The notes: generated by a model from the letters alone, not told the origin. A stretch of DNA of 64,000 bases from Pteria penguin (GCA_035048485.1 CM068583.1:19505341-19569340); one strand, 5' to 3'; shown: positions 22,887 through 34,636, numbered from the stretch's first letter. Made by a program: numbers and translations.

Positions 22887-25800
22887 GTGTGTGACCTAAA
22901 CATCCAGCCATTAATTATATAATGTACACAGTGAGCATACGTAAGACTACTTGAAATATTATCATTCAACAGATATGTATAGATATATTTTATTATGGCT
23001 TCTAACGTTTTCATTGTATAAGTTTTGATACGAAATGCGTTCGTACCGTAGAGCGGCTTGTTGTGGAGCGGGTTGGGATCTCCTTTAAGCCACGGCATTT
23101 CGTCATCGCTACATCCATTCGGCATACCATTATAGCCAGTAGATAGAATCCGCTTATCGTCATTGACAATACAAGCTCCAACCTCAAATTAAAAATATCT
23201 TCATTGTATATCAAGATTCTGAATCATCGTGGTGATTATACAATAATTTAAAATAATTGTTATACTGGTGATACTGAATCCAACATAAATCATTGTGGTG
23301 ATTATACTATAATCTAATTATCGCTATAGTGGTGATACAGAATCCAACATAAATCATTGTGGTGATTATACTGTAATCCAATTATCGCTATAGTGGTGAT
23401 ACAGAATCCAACATAAATCACTGTGGTGGTTATGCTATAATCCAATTATCTTTATACTGGTAATACAAAATCCTACATAAATCATTGTGATTATACTGTA
23501 ATCCAAACATCGTTATATTGGTGATACAGAATCCAACATAAATTATTGTGGTTAGAATACTATAATCCAATTATCGTTATATTGATGATACAGAATCCAA
23601 TACAAATCACTGTGTTGATTATACTAGAATCCAATTATCGTAATACTGGTGATACAGAATCCAACATAGTTCATTTATTAAAAGTGTATGACGGTGTATT
23701 GTAAGATCATGAAGAAACCTAACGAGCAATTCACACAGAATTCACTACAATAGTTATCTCAGAAAACAGTCGTTTTACATGTATTCTTTGGCAAACGAAT
23801 ATGGGCATCTTGTATATTTGTGTAATACACGAATTGTTATGGTGTCTTCGTTACTTTAGATTACCTCAGTGACGGTGTCTTCGTTATGCTTGGATTTCCA
23901 GAGTGACGCTGTTTCAATTACTTGTGTACTACATACGTGACAATGCCTGTGTGTCTCTGTAATTACACTAGAGTGTAGGTGTCTTTGTTACTCATGGATT
24001 ACCTGGGTGACGGTGTCTGTACGTCTTCCTATCTGTCCGAGTGAAGGTGTGTCTTTGTTATCCATGAATGACCTGACTGACGATGTCAATGTGTCTTCCT
24101 AATTGCCCGACTGAAGATGGTTCTTTGTTACTCATGGATTACCTGGGTGACGGTGTTTGTGCATCCCCCTAATTGTCCGAGTCAAGGTGTGTCTTTGTTA
24201 CCCATGGACTACTTGAGTGACGGAGTCCGTGCGGCTTCCTAATTGTTCGAGTGAAGATATGTCTTTGTTACTCATGGATTACCTGGGTGACGGTGCTTGC
24301 GCTTCTTCCTAATTGTCCGTGTGAAGACTGTCTTTGTTACTCATGGATTACTTCAGTGACGGTGTCTGTGCGTCTTCCTATATGCCCGAGTAAAGATGTG
24401 TCTTTGTTACTCATAGATTACCTGGGTGACGGTGTCTGTACGTCTTCCTAATTGTTCGAGTGAAGATATGTCTTTGTTATCCATAAATTAATTGACTGAC
24501 GATGTCAATGCGTCTTCCTAATTGCTCGACTGAAGATGTTTCTTTGTTACTCATGTATTACCTGGGTGACGGTGTTTGTGCGTCTTCCTAATTGTCCGAG
24601 TGAAAATATGTCGTTGTTATCCATGAATTACTTGATTGACGATGTCAATGCGTTTTCCTAATTGTCCGTGTGTAGATATATCTTTGTTACTGATGAATTA
24701 CCTGGGTGACGGTGTTTGTTCGTCTTCCTAATTGTCCGAGTGAAGGTGTTTTTTGTTACTCAGATTACTGAGTGACGGTGTCTGTGCGTCTTCCTAATTG
24801 CCCGACTGAAGATATGTCTTTGTTACTCATGGATTACCTGAGTGACGGTGTCCGTGCGTCTTCCTAATTGCCCGACTGAAGATATGTCTTTGTTACTCAT
24901 GGATTACCTGGGTGACGGTGTCTGTACGTCTTCCTAATTGTCCGTGTGAAGACTGTCTTTGTTACTCATAGATTACCTGGGTGACGGTGTCTGTGTGTAT
25001 TTCTAATTGTCCGAGTGAAGGTATGTCTTTGTTACTCATGGATTACCCGAGAGACAATATATGTACGTTGTGATTTACATTAGTGTCAGTATCTTGGTCA
25101 CTTGACTGACAGTGACTTTGTTATGCAGTAATTACATGTACTTGATTGATGATGTCTATGCTACGTATGAATTACCTGACTGAATGTACTTTTGATACGC
25201 ATTAATCACCTGAGTGAATACACTTTTGACGCGCATGAATTACCAAAGTGAATGTCTTTGTTACGCACGAATTATACGAATGATGGCAATTGTTCACTAA
25301 AGGATAAAGTTTTCCTTCTATTGATGGGATACATGTGTGACAGTGTCTTTAGTGGCGGATCTGGAATTTCAAAAAAAGTGGGAGGCACATATGAAAATGA
25401 AGTAATCGCTAAAAGACTCGACCATTTGGGGTGCCAAATCTGGCTTTTATTCATATTATTTGAGTGTTTTCAACCTTATCTATATATGCCTTGTAAATTT
25501 GTGGCGAAAAAGGAGGGGACCGAACCCTCTAAATCCGCCACTGGGCTTCGTAAGTCATAATTTACCGGCCTACATAAAATAGTCTTTGAAGTTACAGTTT
25601 ACCTGCGGAAACAGCAATTTTACCATGCAGCGTGACGGCAACTTCTTTCATTATATAAAAAGTACAGGAACACAAACACTCTATATTGCAATATAAAGTG
25701 TTTGTGTTCCTTTACTTTTTATGTACCGTGCTTCCCCTTGAAGGACTTCTTCGAATCTTTCGTTATAGTTTACCTGTGTGTCGGTACAATATATTTTACC

Positions 25801-25907
25801 TGTGTAGCAGGGTCTTTACTCCTTTCTGCAGATATACGGGCAATAGCCATGAAGTATTCCTCCCATGTGATACACCACGCCCGTTTACCACCCGCTGGTA
25901 TGTGCAT
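21962..25907 (-). CDS. DCTD: Deoxycytidylate (dCMP) deaminase, three exons, 3' exon not found
   Basis: Converts dCMP to dUMP, the precursor of thymidylate, in the cytosol. Minus-strand coding exons: 25800-25907 (36 codons), 23047-23182 and 21962-22175, joined in phase. The start ATG at 25907-25905 follows an in-frame TAG. Exon 1 ends YFMAIARISAERSKDPATQ, close to the vertebrate enzyme. Exon 2 begins VGACIVNDDKRILSTGYNGM and includes PNGCSDDEMPW. Exon 3 carries the zinc-site motifs: CHAEMN (His ligand and catalytic Glu) and PCNNC (two Cys ligands). It ends LLKKAGIPVR at a GT donor. The human enzyme has about 25 more residues; the last exon was not identified, and reading through exon 3 would instead add about 18 unrelated residues. 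Intron 1 holds two minisatellites, and intron 2 holds a long TA repeat. Confidence 0.92.
22792..22884. repeat. (TA)n microsatellite, 93 bp
   Basis: Uninterrupted TA dinucleotide run between CGTA and TCTGTG, inside intron 2 of the dCMP deaminase gene. Confidence 0.97.
23222..23675. repeat. Minisatellite, about 7 units of about 62 bp
   Basis: GGTGATACAGAATCCAACAT followed by AAATCATTGTGGTGATTATA recurs at about 23268, 23332, 23394, 23457, 23519, 23582 and 23648. It lies in intron 1 of the dCMP deaminase gene. Confidence 0.85.
23850..25075. repeat. Minisatellite, about 15-17 units of about 69 bp
   Basis: Each unit contains TCTTTGTTACTCATGGATTA, CCTGGGTGACGGTGTCTGT and CGTCTTCCTAATTGTCCGAG. Units near the ends are diverged; weaker, shorter copies continue to about 25330. 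It also lies in dCMP deaminase intron 1. The short open frame at 24251 is an accident of the repeat unit. Confidence 0.88.
25362..25550. mobile_element. MITE-like repeat with inverted ends
   Basis: The left end reads AGTGGCGGATCTGGA and the right end AAATCCGCCACTG, which are inverted copies. A similar arrangement (GGAGGATTTAG ... CTGGATCCGCGC) appears at about 36950-37195. Non-coding. Confidence 0.55.
25654..25726. repeat. Hairpin, stem about 30 bp
   Basis: ATAAAAAGTACAGGAACACA and AACACTCTATATT on the left pair with AATATAAAGTGTTTGTGTTC and CTTTACTTTTTAT on the right, with one mismatch and one indel. It shares AACACAAACACTCT with the hairpin insertion at 3777-3850. It lies just inside intron 1 of the dCMP deaminase gene, about 75 bp from exon 1. 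Confidence 0.7.
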
Positions 25908-25959
25908 TACTGTAGAGGTCTATTTCCACTGCAACAATAAAAACAAGAAAATCTATTGA

Positions 25960-27330
25960 CGCAAACGTCAGAGTTTCGGGCCGTAACCAAATCGTTCACT
26001 GACATATTTCCATTACTATAGGTTTCGACCTACCTATAGTGTACAGTTGTTTAAACACCGTTCTCTTTTTTGACTTTATGTAATAAGCTCAGTACAAGTT
26101 TGATTATGATATGTTCCTAGAAGTAATACTGTAATTTGAAAAAAGTTAAATTGTGATATTTGTTGGTTATGATTGAAATATTTGAAAGGATAATGCCCTT
26201 TCATAATGGAAAATAGCATCGTAAAATATCGTCAAGAAACTACTTTAAAACTATTAGCAAGTAAATACTTAGCACGTGGTCCTTAGTACTTAGTGTGTAA
26301 TTTGGCGACATGTATAATTGTTTTGAAAAATTAAAAAAAAAGTCATTGCTCCCAAACACAATGTCGCTTGCCATATGTTTACCCATAAACTTGACCTTGA
26401 ATATGGCCTTGACGGTCTCAGTTTGACCTTTGGCTCTCATCGTAATTAATTAATCCTGCAAGTTTGATTTAAAGTATAGATGTTTAATACTAAATTATGA
26501 CCAATAATGTGAAAGCGTGACTGACAGACAGACGGATGGACATCGGACAAATTGATTCAAATGTTTAGTTTCGCAGGTGACATAAAAAAGGGTCTGAAAA
26601 GTGCAATGAAGATGCAATTTCGATGAAATCTAGATATGAAAGCAGTTTTAAGGGAGGAGTAAGCATCTTCTGTCTAGTTGTGCAGGCAGGAAAGTCATGG
26701 CACATTACACATGTCTAGTTATCACAGACAGACAAAATAACAGTAAAGGTTAATGCTATGTGTTCAGCCATTTCATGCCAAGTATTTATAACACTTTGAT
26801 TGAAATAAACATAATGTATCGATGAAAATCACTAAGTGTTAGCTAGGGCAAGTGTAACACACCAAATATGTTGAAAGTTCATTTCTGTATTCTAAATTTT
26901 TTACTGATACTTGAATATGATTAGAAATGATATACAGATCAGATGAAAAACTTTTCTCTAGGAAAACTCTTATATAAACAATAGAAAAAACTAAACATTT
27001 GACTGCAAGATTTTTGGTCATTCATTGAAATAGATAATGTTATCAAAACTTACAAAACTTGACTGCAAGTCAATGTAAACAAATTATGCTGGGCTCAAAT
27101 ATAATTCAAACTAATATTGAAAGCAAATTTGTAATTAATCCAAAAATTTAAAAACAAATAATATTTGGATAATCTTGTCAAGTACAAGTGGTGTTACTGT
27201 TAATGTTTATAGTACAAATCAAATCACACTAAGATTAATCAATACAATAGGCCTATCATAATTGTTATATCAAATTAATAAATCTATGCTTCGGTTTAAC
27301 TTTTAATTTTGAAATAAGACTTTGGAAATG

Positions 27331-27373
<43 letters not shown>

Positions 27374-28580
27374 TAGAATAATTGTTCACCAATCTTTACT
27401 TTGTATCAAATATAAAATCTGTTACTTAAAATGCTTTCAATATAACCTTTAAATTCAAAATATCTTTCAATATTATTGACTGAATCCAAATTAAGATTAT
27501 TACAATGAAATCAAACCAAAGAATAAAAATTTGAATTTAAATGTTACAGTTTAAGTTTAAAAATTCATGGGGATTTTTTTACCTATTATACTTTTGGAAT
27601 TTTGAACAAAAAGGTTTAAAGTAGTAGTATCAAAACAGTATGTATTATTTTGAATTACTTTTAATTTTCTTGCAATTTCTTACTAATTTCTATGAAAACT
27701 TTAATTCAAACTTCATATCTACATGATTAGTGATAATAATTTCAAACATGACCTGTTGTCTTTATTTATCTCTAAGTAATCATTTTGTTGTACAATTAAC
27801 CTTTAAAAATATCGTAGAAAATTTGTTTTTATGAAGTTATGCCCATCTCGTCTCTTATTTTTGGAGGTTAATCGTACAACCTAAGACACTCTTGTTTCAG
27901 ACAAATGTATGAAATTATAGATGACGACATGGAATTAAAACTTGAATCAATGACTTAAAAGGCTTAAATCGGTATAACTTGACTTAAAACATATTTTTGT
28001 ATGCTTCATTTTATGTATCATTATTTAGTATAAGTTTACATATACGTCTTAGAATACAATTTCTTCAGTGATCACTTATAATTATAATCAGAGGAAATAC
28101 TGGTAAATTTCTATTCTGTAATTTTCTTTTCGGTAGATTTTACGATCTTTTCGGTAAACTGAACCTCTCCGGTAATCCCTTCTATACTATCGCGTACAGC
28201 AAGGTTTCTAAAAATAAACTAAACATTGAGCACAACATCGCCGTATATACATATCTATAAATAGCGCCGCAACGATGATGTCATAATTTTCTGCTCTTAT
28301 AATAACAGGAAAAAAAAATTCACGATATAAATATGTACAAAGAATGTGAACGTAACGTATTTGTCAAGCGTTTTAATGACCTTTAGTGACCAAGATGGGG
28401 GGGTTGTGACTGGAGTTTTTGCTTGATATTCATATCAATTCTTAAAATACATTTTAGAAAATTGTCTATATTTTCCACTTGTAAAACATTTTCACATTGT
28501 TCAACGGTTTTACATGTATTATTAAAAATGCAAGAAGCGTCCTTTATTTGGAGAAATTCCTTACATAATTTGGTTGATTT
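25960..28580. other. AT-rich intergenic stretch
   Basis: No gene is recognised. A TA microsatellite lies at about 27334-27367. The 5' UTR or promoter of the dCMP deaminase gene is expected near the left edge: an acceptor-like TTGTTGCAG is seen on the minus strand near 25931, suggesting an upstream non-coding exon. Confidence 0.5.
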
Positions 28581-28806
28581 ATGCCGGCACAAGTCTTCTT
28601 TATAAGTTCTTGGTTATACACCTCCAAGATGACGAAAAAGGGGAGTAACTACAGTCAAATTTTATTTATTCGAAAACTGTCTAAAGTATCTCGTTATTTA
28701 AAAAAACAAAATGAAGGTGTTCACCATTGTTTAAAACCTCTCACTTATAAAATAAGATTCTACAGAAATCTAATTAAATGTAAAAATATAGATTTAAACA
28801 ATTTAG
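28581..28806. repeat. Direct repeat, left copy (about 225 bp)
   Basis: Starts GCCGGCACAAGTCTTC and ends GATTTAAACAATTTA. Nearly identical to 29409-29633. The pair flanks the long C tract. Confidence 0.85.
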
Positions 28807-28908
28807 AAAATATTTAACTTTTTAAAGGTTTTAATCACTGTTGCTTAACTCGCATGACCTTTTCAAAAGTCATTATTTGATAATTTTGTCCAAAAAGTAA
28901 ATGGTCCA

Positions 28909-28910
<2 letters not shown>

Positions 28911-28947
<37 letters not shown>

Positions 28948-29062
28948 CCCCCCCCCCCCCCCCCCCCCCCCCACCTCCCCCCCCCCCCCCCACCCCCACC
29001 CCCACCCCCCCCCCCCCCCCCCCCCCCACCACCACCCCCCCACCCCCCCCCCCCCCCCCCAC
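28911..29062. repeat. Poly-C tract, about 150 bp with a few interruptions
   Basis: Almost only C, with isolated A, G or T. The proline-rich and glycine-rich open frames on its two strands are composition artefacts. The exact length may be an assembly or sequencing estimate. Confidence 0.95.
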
Positions 29063-29408
29063 CGAATTACTCTAGCATATCACCCACCTACCGGTAAATA
29101 AAAAGAAATTTATTAATTATTTCAAAAAAATCTTAATCCTTTATGAGCTTGATGCAGCGTTATCTTCAAATCTTGTATATATCCATGAATTATATGACTT
29201 TGATTTACACTGCTTACTTCGAGATATTGACGCTTATCAACAGTGTATCTATAGTCAAGGACAAAACCTGCCACTTCTATTTGTAATACGCCGATTGGTC
29301 AGAAAAAAAAAAGAAAAAACAAACATGTAGATATGCATTTCCATTACAACCCCTACGGTGCCTCAGACACCCTGATTTTAATTTCAAAACGAACTGTCTT
29401 CGTAAATG

Positions 29409-29633
29409 ACCGGCACAAGTCTTCTTTATAAGTTCTTGGTTATACACCTCCAAGATGACGAAAAAGGGGAGTAACTACAGTCAAATTTTATTTATTCGAA
29501 AACTGTCTATAGTATCTCGTTATTTAAAAAAAAAACAAAATGAAGGTGTTCACCATTGTTTAAAACCTCTCACTTAAAAAATAAGATTCTACAGAAATCT
29601 AATTAAATGTAAAAATGTAGATTTAAACAATTT
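29409..29633. repeat. Direct repeat, right copy (about 225 bp)
   Basis: Right-hand counterpart of 28581-28806 with a handful of differences (for example a longer A run near 29528). Confidence 0.85.
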
Positions 29634-30370
29634 AACTGGGGTTCGGGGGCATTCCCCGAGAAAAATTTGAAAACCTGGAGGAAAAATATAGCATATGGGG
29701 CATCTTTTTTTTTTTTTTTTTTTTGCCATTTTCTTTGAATAAAGAACAAAATCAATTTTTCAAAGTAACAGATTTTAATGTGGAATCAGTTCAAAATGCC
29801 ACTTTTTGTGTATAAATTAAATCGTTTCACGTATAAAAACTTTTCAGGGACGGGTGCAGAAACGTGAATGCCCGGGAGGCACAATTGAACTCGAAGACTG
29901 AGTCTGCCCCCAGAAAATTTTCGGATAATAGTTCATTCTTAGCACATTGTGAAGATGATAAACACACATTTCGAAAGTGAAATTTAAAAAAGGGAGGGAA
30001 AAGAGGATGTACTAATTGGTATGTTTATTACAGACAAGTGGACGGTAATAAGTTCAATGTTTATATAGCCCGGGACCTATCCCTGGAGACGTTTAAACGG
30101 TTTATTCCCGATATGTCGCAAATATTTTAATTATTTAATGATAATTGGGTGTGAAAGGGGCCTTCCAAGGGGTAACCGATTATCAAATTAATGTATTTTA
30201 CCTGTCTTACGTGGTAAATTCATAAATCCATATTATCTATCTATATCTATATCTATCACATATACCGTAGTTTCACAATGTTTTACAGTGTACATTATGT
30301 ATATAGTTACCCATCAAAGAGGCTGGTACCGGAGATATATTAAGTAACAGTGAATTTAATAAGTTAATGT
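29634..30370. other. Intergenic, dispersed repeat fragments
   Basis: GGGGTTCGGGGGCATTCCCC (near 29638) looks like part of a dispersed repeat, followed by a T run at about 29707-29724. No gene is recognised. Confidence 0.4.
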
Positions 30371-30416
30371 TTGATTTTTTTATGATATTACCAAATCAGA
30401 TGTTAATTTTTGTAAA

Positions 30417-30931
30417 ATGAATACACAGTTTACTGTTACTTGTACATACTCTAGTAACAAAAAAAGAGTATTTTTGAAGACATCAATGCACTTATCAACT
30501 ATAGTTGATAGCAGAGAAGTGATCGAGCGACTACCAACGTCCAACTCTACGAAATCCACGCTATACAGGGCACGACGTAAGACAACGCCTCCTCTACCAA
30601 AAACTCTAGAGGACATTAACCTCATCGGGAAGTGGGCAGAGACATCTACAGGCGAACGTTTTCTCATCGACGACACCTACCAAACGCAGAGAATGTTAAT
30701 GTTTGCGACCGACGACAACCTGCCAGACCTTGCAGCTAAACCGCTGCTATGCTTGACTTCGAGACAGGCGCCCACAACGCAATCGCCGACAACTTTCCAG
30801 GGACCATCGACCGCCGCCTTGCAACATTGAAAGACCGGTATCAACAAGGATTCATCGACGTGATGGACATCGCCGACTCCGCATCGCAACTAATTCATTT
30901 AGAATACTATAAGTGGCATCGTGTTCATTGA
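30417..30931 (+). pseudogene. MULE-like transposase remnant with internal deletion
   Basis: The first open frame (30417-30830) contains LPKTLEDINLIGKWAETSTG and LMFATDDNL, which resemble the region preceding the transposase core in FLYWCH/MULE-type proteins. A second frame from about 30749 continues with LDFETGAHNAIADNFPGTI, resembling a later core segment (DFE...A...A...FP), and ends near LIHLEYYKW. The whole catalytic core between them is missing, so this is a deleted remnant. No FLYWCH domain is visible upstream. The family assignment is from memory of motifs and is only moderately sure. Confidence 0.42.
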
Positions 30932-31035
30932 ATTATAAGAAGTGGCATAGTGTTCAGTGAGTTATAAAAATGCCATCGTGTTCAACGAGTTAAAAAGTGG
31001 CATCGTGTTCAGTGAATAATAAAAGTGGCATCATG
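30897..31035. repeat. Tandem repeat, about 5 units of 28-30 bp
   Basis: AAGTGGCATCGTGTTCATTG recurs with small changes at about 30911, 30940, 30969, 30995 and 31024. It begins inside the tail of the MULE-like remnant. Confidence 0.75.
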
Positions 31036-31279
31036 TAAGGTGAAAATGAATGTGGCAATGATATTATTATGAAATGATATATGGTATAATATTGCATAAT
31101 AACATATTTATTATAAATTCATGATTATGCTTAATATGCTAATAATTCTTAAAATGTGGAATGATTTATATAGTGGTGAATATTATCATTATATTGAGAA
31201 ATGCATGATTACCATTTGATATAATCATTTCATGACATGTCATTTTGATTATTCTGAGAAATAAATGCATCAATCTACG

Positions 31280-31550
31280 ATATGACAATTTCTGATATAT
31301 TTTACGATAATTTAGCCTGTATAATTCCCAAAGGAAATACTACAGCAAATGAAATCTCAGGTCTCTCTTATATTAAAAAATGTCTGAACAACGAAAAATA
31401 ATTTTCACTTATCTGACAAATTTCTGATATATCTTATGATAATTTAGCCCGTATAATTCCCAAATGAAATACTACAGCATATGAAATCACAGGTCTCTCT
31501 TATATCAAAAAAAGTCTGAAAAAGGAAAAATAATTTTCTCTTATTATATC
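31280..31550. repeat. Tandem duplication, two units of about 134 bp
   Basis: TGACAATTTCTGATATATTT and AATTCCCAAAGGAAATACTA recur one unit later with about 10 percent difference. The flanking 31036-31279 is AT-rich without features. Confidence 0.8.
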
Positions 31551-31762
31551 TTTTACTCTGAATACAAGTATTGTGCTTACTAATGTTTATCCCTTAGTGG
31601 GCCCCGTTCACACCTAATTAACACTACATCATTGAAATATTTGCAACGTATCAGGAACACACCGTTTAAACTGGTGACGGTGTTAACAATGGACAGTAAA
31701 GCCAGTGAACGTGTATGTATATAGTCCTGTTAACGCCTGGGCACCTATGCTTGGCGCGACTG

Positions 31763-31764
<2 letters not shown>

Positions 31765-31852
<88 letters not shown>
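31765..31852. repeat. Poly-G run, 88 bp
   Basis: Uninterrupted G run. Open frames coding poly-Gly or poly-Pro across it are artefacts. It is expected to form G-quadruplexes in single-stranded form. Confidence 0.97.
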
Positions 31853-31853
<1 letters not shown>

Positions 31854-31859
31854 GACTAC

Positions 31860-33250
31860 TAGTGTGTATCAATTCTTTTTAAAAATCGAACTACTACAAT
31901 GTCCAAAAAGGCTACAATATATGAGTACAAATCGTGTGGTCACTTTGTACTCCCGCAAGACAATGGGGATCGTGGAGTTGGGATGAATCACTCTTTCCAC
32001 GGTAACAAAGCCGATGGCGATTGGGGGGTTGGGGGGAGGGGGGGGGGGGTTTGCACCCTTTTCCAGCCACCAAGCCGATGGGGAGGGATCAAGGAGGGTT
32101 GCGGATTCGGATTCAGGGAGTGTCTGTCGAGTAACTTACCAATTTGTATTTGTAACAATATTTAAAGTCAAAACTAACAGGTCTTTCTACTACAAACGGC
32201 ACAAGAAGGGGTGGTCGGTCAGAGAGGACAGGGATGTTTGTGTTTTTCCAAAATATGCAAACTTATAATTACATATGAAATAGTAAGAAGTATGTGCTCA
32301 CCCTTTTTAGAAGACTAGGTGTCTTTTCTGCTTAGTGATACATACAGTACAGTTTTCGTTTTTCTTCACAAAATAAATTGTGTATACCTCCTCACAACAA
32401 ACTGGTATTTAAACGTATATATAGTGACAGACGTGAAAATTGTTACGTCTGTAAAGAAAATGATTTGACCAAGCTATACGGCAATAACCACCAAATGTCC
32501 GCAAAATTCAGTCTTGGAAAACACAATCGACATAAGATAAAACAAGAGGCCCAAGTGCACCATCAAACAAATATGCAAAGTAGATCAAGAAGACAAGGGC
32601 TAAAGAAAACGCATATAAATTTTGAAAATCTAAGGTAGTGGTTTTTAGCTCTACTGGTCATGACCAGTCGAGTTTAAGCGATACCCCGTCGTCCGTCTGT
32701 CTGTAAACAATTTTTGTTACTGCATCTCCTCGAAAATTCATTATCGCAGAGACTATCTGATGATCTCATTTTGTTGCCCCGGGGGCACTGATAAATTTGA
32801 CATACAATTTCTTTTTCAATTATCAATGTTTTGTTTATAGTTTGAATCAAAATTTTATAATTCTTTTAAAATGTATATTTAATTAAAAAGATTTTAAGAA
32901 AGCATAACTACGGTATACTCTTAATGGAATATCTGAGTAGAGCATATGCAATTTGACATACTCATAGTAAGCAAGAAGAGAGGCCAGTAGCCTCCTAGGA
33001 GTAAGCATCTCATCACACCAGTTAAGGATGCTCAACTTGACGTATATACACGCTAAAACATGTACAATTTATCTGTTGTTACAATTTTTTTTTACCACTA
33101 GCAGACTTATAAATTATTTTGCACAAAAAATATTTCTATTCTGTTACAGAATCAATCCCAACATAGAGAAAAGGGAGAAGTGATCCTTATTAAAAACTGT
33201 CATAAAAGGCTTTCATCACTTCAAGATAAAACCTCCTCATTTCTGTAACT
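31860..33250. other. Intergenic with dispersed repeat pieces
   Basis: AAACAAGAGGCCCAAGTG at about 32541 matches the start of the long repeat element at 55783. GTCGTCCGTCTGTCTGT near 32688 is another repeat tail. Short open frames at 31899 and 32378 include these repeat pieces and are not considered genes. Confidence 0.45.
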
Positions 33251-33286
33251 TATTAATGCCGGTCAAAAAAGAGAACACAAATATAA

Positions 33287-33655
33287 ATGACATGCATGAA
33301 TGCGGTTTGGATTCCACAGAGTGTTCCAGAAGACATTTTTAACCTAGAAACTGACAAGAAAAGATGCTTAAAACTTGAGGACATTCTTGTTTTACCATGT
33401 GGACATGTGCCAAGAGGTCTGACCCCTCTGTTTAGATGTGTTTTAGACAACGGAGGAAAAATATGGACTGAAGCTATAGGTGAACCTGTGCCAAGCTTTT
33501 CACCCTGGCCTGAATCATAAGAAATAGGAAGTGGTGGTGTTATTCAATGCAAATACATTGTTAAACCCACCAATCTTAAGTCAGCCCTTGATGTTATTAA
33601 ACAATATCTCAACGACATGCTAGAGAATGCAGTGATAAAAGTAAAAGTGGCCTAA
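33287..33655 (+). pseudogene. Unrecognised coding remnant interrupted by a stop
   Basis: The frame 33287-33520 contains VWIPQSVPEDIFNLETDKKR, a CGHVPRGLTPLF segment and GGKIWTEAIGEPVPSFSPWP, with protein-like composition. After a TAA stop, sequence continues in a related way (GGVIQCKYIVKP, LKSALDVIKQYLNDML) to about 33654. This looks like an old coding exon or a repeat-borne gene fragment broken by the stop. I do not recognise the family, and no splice structure was found. Confidence 0.35.
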
Positions 33656-34358
33656 ATGAGTTTAAATACCCTCTGTGCATTTCCTTTGGGTGGCGATATT
33701 ATGTATCACTATATCACTTTTCATTAAAATTTTATTCATGTAATTAGTTCATTACATAACCAGATTATTAAAAATCAGATGGTTTGTTTTATAGAAAGTG
33801 AAATTCAATGTATCTTGAAGTTAACGTGAGTTCATACCATGAGGGCCGTCTTCACAGCTTTAGAGTTAACTTAGCTATCATTGTAAGTTTTTGTTATTAC
33901 CTGTATGTACAAGAGATATCTTGATACTTAATAACTATATGCGCTAAAATACACACATTAACCAGACTTAGTGCAAAGGGTCGGGTAAATATTTTCGATG
34001 TACAAACACAGACAAACCATATTAAATCTAGTTGAAATACTACAGATAAAATATGAAATAGGTATCGTTTGGAATATACATTTTATTAGAAAGGTCCAAT
34101 GTCCCCTTCAAGTCCTTTATTTACTGGCCAATTTACGGTATTCAACGGTCGAGTTACATGTGATTCGATGAGAGACGTTATTTGAGTAAAGTAACAAACA
34201 CATTAAAAAAATATATATATAGATATCGAGTACAATCTTTTTTATAATAGAAAAATCCACATTTTCAACTTGTTGACAATTCCAAACAATAATTCTATGT
34301 GTATTTCACAAAACAATTTTGAAATAGTCCCAAAAATGTGCATGCGTAAACACAATCG
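33656..34358. other. Intergenic, AT-rich
   Basis: No gene or clear repeat beyond a short TA run near 34211. Confidence 0.5.
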
Positions 34359-34367
34359 GGAATGGCT

Positions 34368-34636
34368 TTTGATTGATTGTTTTACGTCACACCACGAATT
34401 TTTCACGTATATGGTGACGGCATCTGCCTGATGCGGGGCATACAAATTTTTACCTTTGCAACGGACCCACCCGAAGCAGTGAGGGATCTTTAACGTGCCA
34501 TGCATACCACGACACGGGGCCTCGGTTTTTACTGTCTCATCCGAAAGACATGACACCGGCATGACCTGAGCGGGACTCGAACCCTGGCCTCTCGATCAGG
34601 AGTCCGACGCGATACCACTAGGCCACGCCGGCTTCC
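34368..34636 (-). mobile_element. tRNA-derived SINE, copy B
   Basis: Minus-strand head with A box TGGCCTAGTGGTA (34625-34613) and B box GGGTTCGAGTCCC (34584-34572). The conserved body reads on the plus strand CGAAGCAGTGAGGGATCTTT, and the (AATC)-type tail is at the low end. Flanked by GGAATGGCT at 34359-34367 and 34637-34645, a perfect 9-bp target duplication. Confidence 0.88.

Noticed and set aside
22748..23125. 125-codon frame ending in a run of alternating Ile and Tyr
   Set aside because: Its first part is the true dCMP deaminase exon 2; the rest is intron and TA microsatellite read-through.
24251..24451. 66-codon frame with repeated CYSWIT segments
   Set aside because: It is a translation of minisatellite units and breaks in neighbouring units.
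23222..25075. CRISPR-like array
   Set aside because: Units are contiguous with no distinct spacers, and the context is an animal intron.
28835..29101. Gly-rich and Pro-rich open frames over the C tract (also 31666-31986)
   Set aside because: They arise only from homopolymer composition.
32378..32638. 86-codon frame with a Cys-x-x-Cys pair
   Set aside because: Half of it is the start of a dispersed repeat (AAACAAGAGGCCCAAGTG), so it is not a gene.
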